A stretch of 64,000 nucleotides of DNA from Argyresthia goedartella (GCA_949825045.1 OX463813.1:3038001-3102000), one strand, 5' to 3'; shown: positions 9,903 through 19,849, numbered from the stretch's first letter. The notes: generated by a model not told the origin, from the letters alone. Numbers and translations: made by a program.

Positions 9903-10290
9903 TTTTAGGGTTCCGTACCCATAGGGTAAAAAGGGGACCCTATTACTAAGACTCCGTTGTCCGTCTGTCTGTCCGTCTGTCATCAGGCTGTATCTCATGA
10001 ACCGTGATAGTTAGACAGTGGTAATTTTCACAGATGATGTATTTCTGTTGCCGCTGTAACAAAAAATACTAAAAAAATGAATAAAAACAATATTTAAGAG
10101 GGCTCCCATAAAACAATTCTTCCAATATCACATACAAACTTATAAATACACCTGGTTACCTACATGGAGTGTGAAAGTAGCCGCACCAACTTTGCTATGT
10201 AAAATCCAAACTATTCACCCCACACCATCCCTACCATTGCACGGTAGTACGGAACCTTTCGTGCGCGAGTGAGACTCGCACTTGACCTGT
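9903..10290 (-). mobile_element. Repeat E, near full length
   Basis: Reads TAGGGTTCCGTACCCATAGG, then GTCCGTCTGTCTGTCCGTCT, CTGTATCTCATGAACCGTGA, GTTGCCGCTGTAACAA, CACTCCATGTAGG-like and ends at GCGCGAGTGAGACTCGCACT. This is a short non-coding mobile repeat found in both orientations more than a dozen times here. Its class is uncertain. GGTTCCGTACC and GGTACGGAACC at the two ends form short inverted termini. Confidence 0.75.
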
Positions 10291-11096
10291 TTTTTTAAGC
10301 ATGTGTGAAAAAGATGGCTACCATCCAAATAGGCCCGTCGATCAAACAGGTTGAGCTATTGTGGCTCACTCTGTGTTTAATCGAAGGTACAAGCGTTTTT
10401 TCTACCTGAACATAGATGTCACTACTGAAAACTTCTCGCAGAACGGGAGCCCCAGCCATTTAGCGTAAGTCCCAGCCCTATCTTACTCCTTTCTGTTACA
10501 CCCTGTAGAATATAGGTCGACCCCACCCTAAATTCACACCCTAACCCTAAAGAATATAATAAAAATACCACCAAGAGACAATAACTGTCCTCTTGATTAT
10601 GATTTAGTCAGCTCACGTACATCTTTTACCTATTGGCGAAAAAACCAAAATGGTTTGACCTGCTGAAACCTTAGAGTAGACATCAGAAAGATAGGTCAAA
10701 TTATATTTGGTATAATGAAGATGGGAGACTCGGCTTGTCATTGAAGTTTGAGTTACAAGATGAGGTGGTAAGGTCTAAAATGGTGGTGGTATAGTCGAGT
10801 TAGATGTAGGTCACGTTTTGTCATCATCCTTATGATTACAATTCCTGTTCGAGTAAGTTATGACATCATAGCAAGTACCTTGTAAAATACTTATTGAACT
10901 TCCATTGAGTTTATGCGCTCCTGGTACTTTTGCGTGGAATAAAAGAGTGGTGTTAGCTGTAGGATCACTAAATAATGGTTTGTATTTAAATGTATGACTG
11001 TGAATGCATTTTTTGCTTGGCAAAAGACTGGTTTTACCAAACTGAATTACTAAATTGCGACAAAAATGAGCGCAACTAGATATACAGGCCTCGTCT
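10291..11096. other. Low-repeat DNA with one unrecognised minus-strand frame
   Basis: Holds a 96-codon open frame on the minus strand at 10811-11101 (starting MSDEACISSC) with three Cys in the first 13 residues and an Asp-rich end. No family is recognised and no splice or promoter signal was identified. The rest is AT-rich without repeats. Confidence 0.35.
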
Positions 11097-11353
11097 GACA
11101 AAAATACTGATTTGCGCTAGTAATCTAAAAGCAGCAACTTCAAAACCGTAATTCGAATAACATATAATTCAAATCGAGCGTTGGATTTTGTTATTCTTAC
11201 ATGTTCAACCTAACACGAAGGATAACGGGGGCTTCGGTTCGCGCACCCCCTTTACCCCCCCCATACCTACCGTGACCCATCACGTCTTTATTTAGCCTAT
11301 AAGCGGTGGCTGAACCATTCAGTAATTTAGTTACGCAAATCAGTCATTTTGTC
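11097..11353 (+). mobile_element. Repeat F core with different termini
   Basis: The ends GACAAAAATACTGATTTGCG and the reverse complement of CGCAAATCAGTCATTTTGTC are inverted relatives. The core has CATGTTCAACCTAACACGAA and GGGGGCTTCGGTTCGCGCAC. The termini differ from the copy at 6441. Confidence 0.6.
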
Positions 11354-11504
11354 GCGCAATGCATTTTTTTTCGCTTATTTCAGGACACTCCGCTATTCAT
11401 GTCATTTTATTACTAACCCCTAAATAATCCCATATCGATTCTTCGTAATCCACGAAGACGAAATGAAGAGGTATTAGAAGAAAGAACCACGTTCTCCTCT
11501 CAGC

Positions 11505-11640
11505 TCTCTGTCTATACGGTTCATGAGATATAGCCCGCCGAGCGACAGACAGACAGACAGACAGAAAGACAGACAGAAGGGCGGACAGCAGAAGCTTAGT
11601 AATAGGGTCCCGTTCGGCACTCTTCGGGTACGGAACCCCA
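11505..11640 (+). mobile_element. Repeat E, 3' part
   Basis: GTTCATGAGATATAGCCC, a GACAGACAGACAG run, then AATAGGGTCCCGTTCGGCAC and GGGTACGGAACCCC. The 5' half is absent. Confidence 0.75.
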
Positions 11641-11780
11641 TAAACGTTTATAATACCTTACTTTTAGATGCCAATCTGTGCCGTAGCCACTCGGCATGAA
11701 AAAGTAAAACATTTGTTTTAATTTTATCCTCGAATGCTTAAACTGCTGCTCAAAATAACATGCCGCTTATATGTATACTA

Positions 11781-12006
11781 CACTGACGAGCAATGAAAAA
11801 GTTCCACCCACAAAATGCCGAAAAACACCTTAATATCTACTAAGACAGAACCAATATTACGTTTACAATATTTACGTTTTTAATTGGTAATATTCTGATG
11901 CGCTGTTAAATGTACTTCAATATTGCAGACGGCGTCATTAAGCTAGCCTTTCCCGTTTAGGAGTAATTTGGTGCTGTCACTGGAACTTTTTCATTGCTCG
12001 TCAGTG
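11781..12006. mobile_element. 226-bp mariner-like MITE, perfect 26-bp inverted ends
   Basis: Starts CACTGACGAGCAATGAAAA and ends with its exact inverse. The match covers about 26 bases and is flanked by TA on both sides (11779-11780, 12007-12008). No coding capacity. Perfect ends imply a young insertion or continued cross-mobilisation by a Tc1/mariner transposase. Confidence 0.85.
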
Positions 12007-12009
12007 TAT

Positions 12010-12245
12010 TAAGCTCCGTGGTATAGTGGGTAACTCGGTTGCTTCCCGCGCAGGAGATGCAGTTTGATTCCGGTGCTGATCATGTACCAACGTAACAATT
12101 AATTTATTGAACATTATATGATGTTCTGTATTTCGGAAGATTCGTTAAGCTGTAGGTCCCGGCTACTATCCTCACTTCGTCAAACCCGCGTGAGAGTACG
12201 GCTCAATCTAAAGGCCTGTGCCCCTCGGTGAGGACATTCATAGTC
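12010..12245 (+). mobile_element. SINE D, internally deleted
   Basis: Head GCTCCGTGGTATAGTGGG, degenerate box B GATTCCGGTGCTGATCATGT, body CGGCTACTATC, end GGCCTGTGCCCCTCGGTGAG. It lacks part of the body (about 45 bases) and starts only four bases after the MITE at 11781-12006. Confidence 0.75.
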
Positions 12246-12257
12246 TCCATTTATATA

Positions 12258-12545
12258 TTTATTGCACGAGCGAGCGAAGCGAGCGAAGGGCTCCATTTCG
12301 ACAAGATAGGAGGCCGATTTTGCTTTCGTCTGTCTCGATGTGTGTCTGTCAGTTCCGGTCTAGGGGCCACAGTTTTCAATCGATCCTCACAAAACTTGGC
12401 ACACGTATTCCTTGAGTTAAAACTTTTTTTTTTGTCAAGAGCTTTTCCCGATTTTCCCTTTAGTGGGGAGAGTTATGACGTTATGCATTTTTTGAATGGT
12501 GTTTTTTTCTGTAATCTATCGTGTGGGGTATCAAATTAAAGGGCT
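12258..12545 (+). repeat. Repeat J (GAGCGAGCGAAGCGAGCGAA)
   Basis: Begins with a CpG-rich GAGCGAGCGAAGCGAGCGAA run, then TTTTGCTTTCGTCTGTCTCG. A diverged relative lies at 62318-62560. The overlapping 103- and 65-codon open frames are not conserved between the two. Confidence 0.5.
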
Positions 12546-12840
12546 TCATGAGCCGGTTCTAAAAATATACTAATTACCTTTCGGCCGCCTGTTTTCTAAA
12601 AATTCAAGAAATATTTTCAAAATATACCAAGTTTGGACTCCTCGAAGTAGGAGACGGATTGGTAAAGAGGATCTATACAAACCATGAGAGTGAGTGAAAT
12701 AGACTATAACTATTTAAGTCAATAGATTGTATTTGAAATCGCAAAATGTAGTTTACAAAGTTTTTGGTGCGGCTACTTTACTACTTGATTTTGATTGAAT
12801 CTAAAATACTTACCTAAATATAAATTAGTTCACAGTCCCC
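12546..12840. other. Unassigned DNA with a small repeat E remnant
   Basis: Bases 12725-12785 (ATCGCAAAATGTAGTTTACA, GGTGCGGCTACTTTA) come from the middle of repeat E. The rest is unassigned. Confidence 0.45.
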
Positions 12841-12844
12841 CCTG

Positions 12845-13078
12845 TTAGCGAGCTCTACTGCCCACAGGGCCACTAGTTTATTTAATGTCAAACTGGCGCT
12901 GACAGTTCCGAAGCGTCTACCTACAGCAGCACTCAAGGAACTCCTTCGCAGTGGCCAGATTCTGCGGTCGCACACGCAAGCCCTTAAACGATTCCATAAA
13001 CCAAACGCGGGGAGTCCAAGATACACTATCCCGAGACCTCTATACATTAGAGCGGGTAAATATTATCCGACCGTACGT
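12845..13078 (+). other. Unrecognised 77-codon open stretch in GC-richer DNA
   Basis: Reading from TTA at 12845, the frame stays open to TGA near 13076. The peptide is basic, with segments such as KLALTVPKRLPTAALKELL. It has no ATG near its start. It could be a decayed retroelement coding piece or a host exon. The opposite strand is also open for 77 codons, which weakens the case. Confidence 0.25.
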
Positions 13079-13508
13079 CACGTAATATGACCGCAGGCTA
13101 AGGATCGCCCCCAAGAGGTTTAAAATGGAGACGCACTTGCCCTTCTGCTGAGGCACGATGGACAATCTTTCTGACACGCTAATTAAACTATTGAATTACT
13201 GGCTAAACTTAACAAGATAGGATGGGATGGGTCTTTGCTAGCCCCGGGGATCTCGCTCACCTTTCAGCGCGGTAACGCTGCCAGTGTAATGGGCCTATCT
13301 GGGCCCGGCGATTTTTAGGGCGGTTGGTTTGTGCAATTAATTTGGTAAATTTTAATATTTAATAAAATAAAATAAACCTGCGTGTGGGTTATTGATATTG
13401 AATTTAATTTTATTTTAATTTAATTTGTTGTACTAATTGGAATTATAGGGATTAATTGCTGATTTGGCTGCATATATTTTTCCCGTTCCAAAGTTTACGA
13501 AAAAAAAA
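13079..13508. other. Mostly unassigned; possible LINE coding end at 13225-13317
   Basis: On the plus strand a frame reads LTFQRGNAASVMGL and stops soon after. FQRGNA-type ends resemble the C-termini of some insect non-LTR polymerases, but this is recalled similarity only. The remainder is AT-rich. Confidence 0.3.
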
Positions 13509-13781
13509 CCTGTTTCACGCTTGCTCCTCACACTGGAGTTGCAGGTTCAAATCCTGAACGTGTACCAATAAGATTAAGTTATCTTAAGTACATTATCAGA
13601 CGTTCAGTGTTTCGGATGACATGTTAAGCAGTAGGTCCCGGCTACTATTCCTATGTGACAGTGGTCGTAAAACGCCTCCATCAACCCGCACTGAGCCAGC
13701 GTGGTGGAGTATGGCTTAATCTTACTCGTATCCGGGTAAATGCCTGTGCCCCTCTGAGACATTAATACGCTACATTTTTTA
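13509..13781 (+). mobile_element. SINE D, head truncated
   Basis: Starts inside the head (TTTCACGCTTGCTCCTCACA), keeps box B (GGTTCAAATCC) and the full body with CACTGAGCCAGCGTGGTGGA, and ends at GAGACATTAATACG. Confidence 0.8.
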
Positions 13782-14455
13782 TACAAAGTTTTATTTTGTT
13801 GCCAGGTGGCAAACAAATAAAGATACCATACGAGAAAAAACGTTTAATTTCTGTTAGTTCCAATTAGCCCCTACAATTCCAGTTAGCCCCGTTTTACGTA
13901 TTCCAGATGTTTTGAATGTCTGTTCCTTAACACGTTCATAGTCCAGGATGATTTCATCTACCGTAAAACTAGTACAAAAATACGTTTCTTACATACACCA
14001 TCCCCCGCAACAAATTACAGACTTTTTCAGTCAGAATTTAGAAGTGGTGGAACTGGGAAGTGGTCGACCTGGGAAGTGGACGAATTAGGAAGTGGTCAAA
14101 ATAGGATGTGTTTCTAAATGGGAACTTGTCATGATGAACCTTGTCATAATAGGGAGTGGTCATAATAGTCCTAAAGAGCCATTTTCATTTGAGAGACGCT
14201 TCCAGGAGTAATTATTCTGTGAGGCGAAGGATCGCTCCCAATATTACGGTAAAGACAAACACCTCCTTATGTTATTGCTATGCGTACGGCCGGTGAATTT
14301 TTATTATTGCATGTGACTTGAATTTAGGATATTTGTTTGGGTTGCTGAAGGAAACTCATGCATGTAAAGTCAGCCTTCAGGCAGTGTTTTGACATAATGC
14401 ACAGAATGCTGCTAAAATAAATTCCGTTAACATGGTTGTTTGTAATATTTTATTT
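13782..14455. other. Unassigned DNA with a degenerate GGGAAGTGGTC repeat
   Basis: Between 14040 and 14165 the motif GGAAGTGG, GGAAGTGGTC or GGGAGTGGTCATAATAG recurs about six times at roughly 20-base spacing, a loose minisatellite. No gene is recognised in the rest. Confidence 0.4.
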
Positions 14456-14707
14456 GACGACCCGAATGGCCGAGTCGGCAGTGACCCTGCCTACGAAGCC
14501 AAGGGTCCCGGGTTCGAGTCCCGGTGGGGGCAAATATTTGTTTGATGAGAACGGATGTTTGCACCCTAGTCTTGGTTGTTTATCTATGTAAGTATAATAT
14601 TTATCTATATAAGTATGTGTATCGTTGTCTAGTACCCAACATACAGGGAATCCTAGTTTGGGGCTAGATCAATGTGGGTAAATAGTGTCCAAGGTATTAT
14701 TATTATA
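14456..14707 (+). mobile_element. SINE C, full length
   Basis: Head GACGACCCGAATGGCCGAGT, box B GGGTTCGAGTCCCGG, normal body and tail. It ends in TATTATTATTATA and abuts the LINE at 14725. Confidence 0.85.
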
Positions 14708-15016
14708 TTGCACAAAACAGTGAAAACAAAACAAATATAAAGGAAAGAACATGTACAAAGGCGAGCTTATCTCTAACAAGAGATTTCTTCCGGCAAACCT
14801 AGAATGGAGAGGAAAAATAAAGAAACTAAAGGTAGAACTATGTGCACAATAATAAAAATGTTAATAAAATAATAAACTACTTACCAATATAATACTAAAA
14901 ATAATGATATATATGTAAATATGTAACATACACATAAATAGAAGATACAAATTAATACTAATTATTATCGTGGAAGAGAAAGATAAATATATAAATATAA
15001 TAATAAAGGTATTCTT

Positions 15017-15125
15017 TCAAACGACTTTTAAGTGTAAATTCCAGGACTGTCTCTGATGGCGCCGCGCTGGGAAGTTTGTTCCAGAGAGTGATAGCTCGCA
15101 GTCTGAACACATTTCCGTAAGCGGC
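15017..15125 (-). pseudogene. LINE polymerase C-terminal coding end
   Basis: The conserved frame reads TAAYGNVFRLRAITLWNKLP and on to ETVLEFTLKSRLKEYL. RLRAI-LWN-LP is the common C-terminal motif of CR1/Jockey-type polymerases, found again at 48660-48720 (FRIRAIRLWNEPP). The long 436-codon open frame over the minisatellite is in a different frame and is not the ancestral protein. Confidence 0.65.
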
Positions 15126-16196
15126 AGTATTATGTTTTTGTCATGTTGGTATAAAGGCCTCGTTATTTCCGTAAGCGGCAGTATTATGTTGTTGTCATGT
15201 TGGTATAAAGGCCTTGTTATTTCCGTAAGCGGCAGTATTATGTTGTTGTCATGTTGGTATAAAGGCCTTGTTATTTCCGTAAGCGGCAGTATTATGTTGT
15301 TGTCATGTTGGTATAAAGGCCTTGTTATTTCCGTAAGCGGCAGTATTATGTTGTTGTCATGTTGGTATAAAGGCCTTGTTATTTCCGTAAGCGGCAGTAT
15401 TATGTTGTTGTCATGTTGGTATAAAGGCCTTGTTATTTCCGTAAGCGGCAGTATTATGTTGTTGTCATGTTGGTATAAAGGCCTTGTTATTTCCGTAAGC
15501 GGCAGTATTATGTTGTTGTCATGTTGGTATAAAGGCCTTGTTATTTCCGTAAGCGGCAGTCTTATGTTGTTGTCATGTTGGTATAAAGGCCTTGTTATTT
15601 CCGTAAGCGGCAGTATTATGTTGTTGTCATGTTGGTATAAAGGCCTTGTTATTTCCGTAAGCGGCAGTATTATGTTGTTGTCATGTTGGTATAAAGGCCT
15701 TGTTATTTCCGTAAGCGGCAGTATTATGTTGTTGTCATGTTGGTATAAAGGCCTTGTTATTTCCGTAAGCGGCAGTATTATGTTGTTGTTATGTTGGTAT
15801 ACAGGCCTTGTTATTTCCGTAAGCGGCAGTATTATGTTGTTGTCATGTTGGTATAAAGGCCTTGTTATTTCCGTAAGCGGCAGTATTATGTTGTTGTCAT
15901 GTTGGTATAAAGGCCTTGTTATTTCCGTAAGCGGCAGTATTATGTTGTTGTCATGTTGGTATAAAGGCCTTGTTATTTCCGTAAGCGGCAGTATTATGTT
16001 GTTGTCATGTTGGTATAAAGGCCTTGTTATTTCCGTAAGCGGCAGTATTATGTTGTTGTCATGTTGGTATAAAGGCCTTGTTATTTCCGTAAGCGGCAGT
16101 ATTATGTTGTTGTCATGTTGGTATAAAGGCCTTGTTATTTCCGTAAGCGGCAGTATTATGTTGTTGTTATGTTGGTATACAGGCCTTGTTATTTCC
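15112..16196. repeat. 54-bp minisatellite, 20 copies
   Basis: The unit contains CCGTAAGCGGCAGTATTATG, TTGTTGTCATGTTGGTATAA and AGGCCTTGTTATTT. Because 54 is divisible by three, frames stay open across the array: 18-residue repeats on the plus strand (SCWYKGLVISVSGSIMLL) and on the minus strand (EITRPLYQHDNNIILPLT). The ancestral LINE frame instead gains one stop per unit. Units are nearly identical. Unit 1 has GTTTTTGTC, unit 9 has AGTCTTATG, and units 13 and 20 share the same two changes (GTTATG and TACAGG). Confidence 0.95.
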
Positions 16197-16474
16197 TGAA
16201 GAAGAGACAGTGACAGCATGATTTTGAGTGTCATCGAGTTATGATTCGATGTTCTTTGGCTATATACGATTTCGCCAATGTCACAAATATTGCTACCGAT
16301 TACAGTATCTGTGCTGATAAATTCCAAATTATCAAGCTTATTTTGATCTATCTCCTAGCCATTCTAATTGATAAATAACACAATTAGATAAATATTCCGT
16401 AGTGTGAATTCGTCGAAGTATGTCATAAAAAAATTAAATAAATGTTATTTGTACATAAAAAGTGGGTACATTAA

Positions 16475-16650
16475 ACATTTACGTTTACTTGGCCCCACGC
16501 TAGAATACCATGTTTCGTCAGAACCAGAATCAGCGACGTCACACACATATAAACATCCAAGTCCTGGGGATTTATTTTTTCTGTATCCCCAGCCGGGGAT
16601 CGAACCCGGGACCTCCGCATGCTAGTCAGAGCCACAACCGCAGTTGTCAT
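16475..16650 (-). mobile_element. SINE B
   Basis: tRNA-headed SINE. On the minus strand: degenerate head ending ATGCGGAGGTCCCGG, box B GGTTCGATCCCCGGC, CCAGGACTTGGATGTTTATA, GTGACGTCGCTGATTCTGGT and CTAGCGTGGGGCCA. Other copies: 20998, 41285, 49165, 56969/58373 (minus), 43338, 53341, 60801 (plus). Confidence 0.8.
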
Positions 16651-16867
16651 GTTTTTCATTTGATTTTTAATGTTTTATTTTTCATTGTCTTATTTGGTAT
16701 GTTCTCATTGCTAAGATGAAAAGTTGTATGTGCAACACGAGACCAACATTATTTTTTACGAAGAATAACTCGCTGCGATCATGATTCAAATATAGAATCC
16801 TTCGCTCACTCGGGACTCAAATAAGCACTCGCAGCAAAAATCAACTTTGCGCTCTTGTTACACAGAT

Positions 16868-17066
16868 AACTATTTCACAATATATTTTTCCGACTTCTGA
16901 GCTAAAAATAGCACCCTTTCCGCTCGGTTCTCAGGCGGAAAAATTATATTCCTAATTCGTTTAAAAAGGCTTTTTACGAACCTCGCTACGACCCGCGCCT
17001 TCGGCTCGTGCCGTAAACTGCTCGGTTCGTTCCTTTGCGAACTCGTGAGGAATGTTCTATTTTCAC
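16868..17066 (-). repeat. Dispersed repeat A
   Basis: Inverse of 2490-2725: CTTCGGCTCGTGCCGTAAAC, GCGAACTCGTGAGGAATGTT, GGTTCTCAGGCGGAAAAATT. Confidence 0.65.
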
Positions 17067-17099
17067 AAGTTCGCCCACTGCATTGGAATTTATGTAGTT

Positions 17100-17255
17100 T
17101 TTATTTATTTAATCCAAATTCAAATTACAAATTCCAAATTACATATACTAAGCTATCGTCATTTTTGCCACTTCTCTACATTGGACCACTGTGGGAGAAG
17201 AAGCGCGTAGAAACTTCCACAGATTGATTTTTAATAAATCGTTAAAAATATTAAG
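17100..17255 (-). mobile_element. LINE H 3' UTR fragment
   Basis: CCACTTCTCTACATTGGACC, ACTGTGGGAGAAGAAGC and CCACAGATTGATTTTTA match LINE H. The extreme 3' end is an AAATTCCAAATT repeat rather than CAAAGT. Confidence 0.75.
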
Positions 17256-17285
17256 TTTTCTTGCTCTGTTAATCCCCTTTTAATC

Positions 17286-18283
17286 GGCTAAGAGCACAGA
17301 CCAGATATCGAGATAGACGCAGCAAACATGCTCGAATGTATGAGAACCAACCGTGTAACTTTTTCACTACCTACTGTGACGTCACGAGCGCCTTTTAGTG
17401 ATGGGTTGACATGTTAATCGTGAAACAGAGTCGAAGGCGCGCCAAATCGATTCAAAATGAGCGCTGCTGCGGGAATCCCCTACCTACCACGACCACGTAC
17501 CTACCGCGTTGCCTTTTTGTCAGTAAGCTGGCAGTATTTCGAGCGGGAGATCGTATCGTAGCATCGCACCCGGATATCACATCATAGAGTGTTAAAGTAT
17601 GTATTTGTCTGTAGTACCTATTTACCTTTTATTATTCATGTGTAAATCCGTCCAGCCCCCATATTCAGTAACTCGAATCGATCTTAAAGTGATGAATAGT
17701 ATCAGATTTCCCATATACTAAAATATAGATTGCAATGACAATGCAACTTAGAATTATCATTCTTCCGTCAACAAAATCGAATCGTCCAGCGATTTTGCAA
17801 GAATCGTCGCATTGTACAACACTATCTGATTAAATCGACAGAAAAATGAGCAAATCGACTGTACCATGCAACTGTAAGGTTAACGAAAGTATAGTTTGCT
17901 TCACTATTCATTGAGGGCTACAGCAAGCAGCAGTGGATGAAGTCCATGGGAAATATACGCTATGGTTCAACCTATATCAGTAAAAACGGGAGACGCTACA
18001 CGAAATTAAAAATAATTGATTATTAAATAAATTAGGCGAATTTCAGAACTAAAATTACTTACGTATGAAAGTAACGCCGTCGTTTTCTTTGGAAACAACA
18101 TTGCTTGAGTTTTTGCAATTCACAACGGCACAGTAAGGCATTTTTATGTTTATTAGTACACAGCTTACATTCGAACAGCCAGAGAGCGACTGAGCCGGGA
18201 TGAGCGAAGTCCGCCTATTAAAAACACGCGAAGTAGGTAGACTTTCGCTGTCTATCTCGATATCTGCTCTGTGGCTAAGAGCC
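17286..18283 (-). mobile_element. P-element-like transposon remnant with a THAP start
   Basis: GGCTAAGAGCACAGACCAGA at the left faces the inverse of TCTGCTCTGTGGCTAAGAGC at the right. The shared AGATATCGAGATAGAC makes inverted ends of about 35 bases, 998 bp apart. About 140 bases inside the right end, on the minus strand, an ATG opens a THAP-type zinc-finger start. P elements have this layout (THAP exon 0 just inside the terminus). Flanks hold TTTTAA on both sides but offset by two bases, so the target duplication is unproven. No transposase catalytic region is recognised, so this is an internally deleted copy. Confidence 0.55.
18063..18141 (-). CDS. THAP-domain first exon (P-type transposase or THAP gene)
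   Basis: From the ATG at 18141 the minus strand reads MPYCAVVNCKNSS and on to NDGVTFIR, the canonical N-terminus of a THAP zinc finger (Met-Pro, C-x4-C, then a GVTF-type strand). THAP domains bind DNA through a C2CH zinc site; the second Cys and His would lie in the next exon. The exon ends at a strong splice donor, C|GTAAGT (18057-18062). The 97-codon open frame extending upstream of the ATG is probably 5' leader. No downstream exon was identified within the element. Confidence 0.55.
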
Positions 18284-18474
18284 TTTTTTAACTTTGAACA
18301 CAAACGTATTTCTCTAAAGTGCACTGAAAGTGAAATAGTGAGTTCCATGGTCGGATGCCATTTATTTAAGCCTCACCAATTATAACTAAAACTCTGCCAA
18401 TCCATATGAAAAAAAAACATATCTAAAATATTTCGACAGTGATGTATTACATCACATTCACAAAACATCTTGTC

Positions 18475-19361
18475 TAGGGATGCGCCGAAATTCGGTACAC
18501 ATTCGGTTTGACCGAATTTCGGCAATCGGCCGAAATTCGGTTTAAATGCCGAATATTCGGTGCAAAAAAAAAGTAAAGTATTTACTTGAATTTTGACTGA
18601 AATCAATAGAATAGAAATCATAATAAGCGTAAAATAAAATTAGGCCTTTATCCATTGCCATTTATTTTGAAATTAAATTAGTTATACATTTTTGCCTAAA
18701 CTAAACAAAATAATATTTTTAACAGCCTAACTATAAATTAACAAAAATACATCTAGTGGCAATCAGTAATTAAATTAAGTTACACGACTTAAATTAATTA
18801 CTGATTGCCTACTTTATTAAATCACATTTTAGTTCAAAAACTAAACATTAAGAAATTAGAATCTACTCGTATTTGGAATTTACTTGAGGCAAGTTATGGT
18901 GTAAAAACACCAAAGATTCGGCGTTGTCTGGCAGAAGCCGGTTACGTTTTGTTCCTATACGTTGCCTGTCTCTGAGAAAAGTCGCTCAGAATATACAGAG
19001 CTTCCAGGAGACGACAAAAATATTCCTGCCAAAGAACTCTTGTTAGGGAACTTGTCTCTATTCTTAGTCCACCAGTCATATAGACGTCTTTGGGCAGCGG
19101 AACATCATTGAGATATCTGTTTAGCTCTGATGAGATTGGACTTTTGGTTTCTTGTACTTGGGGCAATTTTACTTCTGCCGGAATGTTGGCGGGGTGCATC
19201 TATTAAATTCGAAAATACATCTAAATGCGTAAACAAGTCATGAAGTGTTGCTCTCGAGAAATTGCGGCGAAATCAAACCGAAGTTTGGCCGAATTTTTTA
19301 TTTTAACCGAATGTTCGGCCGAAGTTCGTATTCGGTCAAAACCACATTCGGCCCATCTCTA
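18475..19361 (-). mobile_element. Internally deleted hAT transposon
   Basis: Ends TAGGGATGCGCCGAA and the inverse of TTCGGCCCATCTCTA, with TTCGG-rich subterminal repeats at both sides (18482-18562 and 19272-19352), flanked by the direct repeat CTTGTC (18469-18474, 19362-19367). hAT elements normally make 8-bp duplications, so the 6-bp match may be a decayed 8-mer. Inside is the C-terminal dimerisation region of a hAT transposase on the minus strand, but the catalytic part is missing. Confidence 0.8.
18863..19199 (-). pseudogene. hAT transposase C-terminal (dimerisation) fragment
   Basis: The C-terminal region helps hAT transposases multimerise in the nucleus. Three frames must be followed on the minus strand. 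One gives SPISSELNRYLNDVPLPKD. The next gives SSPGSSVYSERLFSETGNV, the conserved S-SERLFS motif. The last gives KRNRLLPDNAESLVFLHHNL and stops at 18863. Frame changes between these blocks show it is broken. The upstream RNase H-like catalytic domain with its DDE residues is absent. Confidence 0.8.
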
Positions 19362-19524
19362 CTTGTCACAATCAGTCATTATACAAAGCATGCATCCGCA
19401 TTCCACATCCATTATACCAACTCAACAGGTTTTACAAAAAAATGCGCCGTGGAATATTTACTTACAACAAATACTGGGGTCGGGTGGAAAAATGTGTGGT
19501 GCACGATTTTGTGTTTAATTAATA

Positions 19525-19640
19525 ATAAATAAATAAATATTGGAGGACAATCTTACACAAATCGAACTAGGCTCCTTAGTGAGCTCAATGAGGCTTGTGT
19601 AATGGGTAATAGACGACGATAAATTTATTAGGGATAAATA
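19525..19640 (-). mobile_element. LINE 3' tail (ACCCATTACACAAGCCTCAT type)
   Basis: On the minus strand: CGTCGTCTATTACCCATTAC, ACAAGCCTCATTGAGCTCAC, CTAGTTCGATTTGTGTAAGA, then an ATTTATTTATT tail. A related tail lies at 46694-46800 on the plus strand. Confidence 0.55.
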
Positions 19641-19849
19641 AAAAATAAAGTTAAAGTAAAATGCAGAAACTGTTAGGACTACACAATTGAAACTTGGTAT
19701 GGTATACTGTGTCAAAAATAAAAGTAATTAAATGGGGCTCCCTATACATGGAACTGAAACCAAAATATTTTATTCATCAAACCATTATGTGTGGGGTGTC
19801 TCTAGATAGGTCTTATAAAATGACGTTGAGGTTCCTCAGACCATTTTTC

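Larger units (their letters stand above)
14725..16330 (-). mobile_element. LINE 3' fragment carrying a minisatellite
   Basis: On the minus strand the coding end of a non-LTR polymerase (NVFRLRAITLWNKLPSAA, EYL) is followed by a 3' UTR with TTTGCCGGAAGAAATCTC, GATAAGCTCGCCTTTGTACA and CACTGTTTTGTGCAATA. A plus-strand relative is at 48520-49125. The RT catalytic region is missing, a 5' truncation typical of target-primed insertion. The array at 15112-16196 lies in the coding end. Confidence 0.7.

Noticed and set aside
10811..11101. 96-codon frame starting MSDEACISSC as a small gene
   Set aside because: No recognised domain, no promoter or splice evidence, and its start is at the edge of a repeat F element. 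Kept only as an unassigned stretch.
14456..14540. tRNA gene-like head (A box, GGTTCGAGTCCCGG, T-arm) at this and other SINE positions
   Set aside because: The acceptor stem does not pair and the same head recurs with a long non-tRNA body and tail in many copies. These are SINE heads, not tRNA genes.
15112..16196. CRISPR array
   Set aside because: Units are contiguous with no unique spacers, and the context is an animal LINE.
15017..16327. 436-codon minus-strand and 355-codon plus-strand repeat proteins
   Set aside because: Both result from a 54-bp unit being a multiple of three. The conserved LINE frame is a third one, with a stop in each unit.
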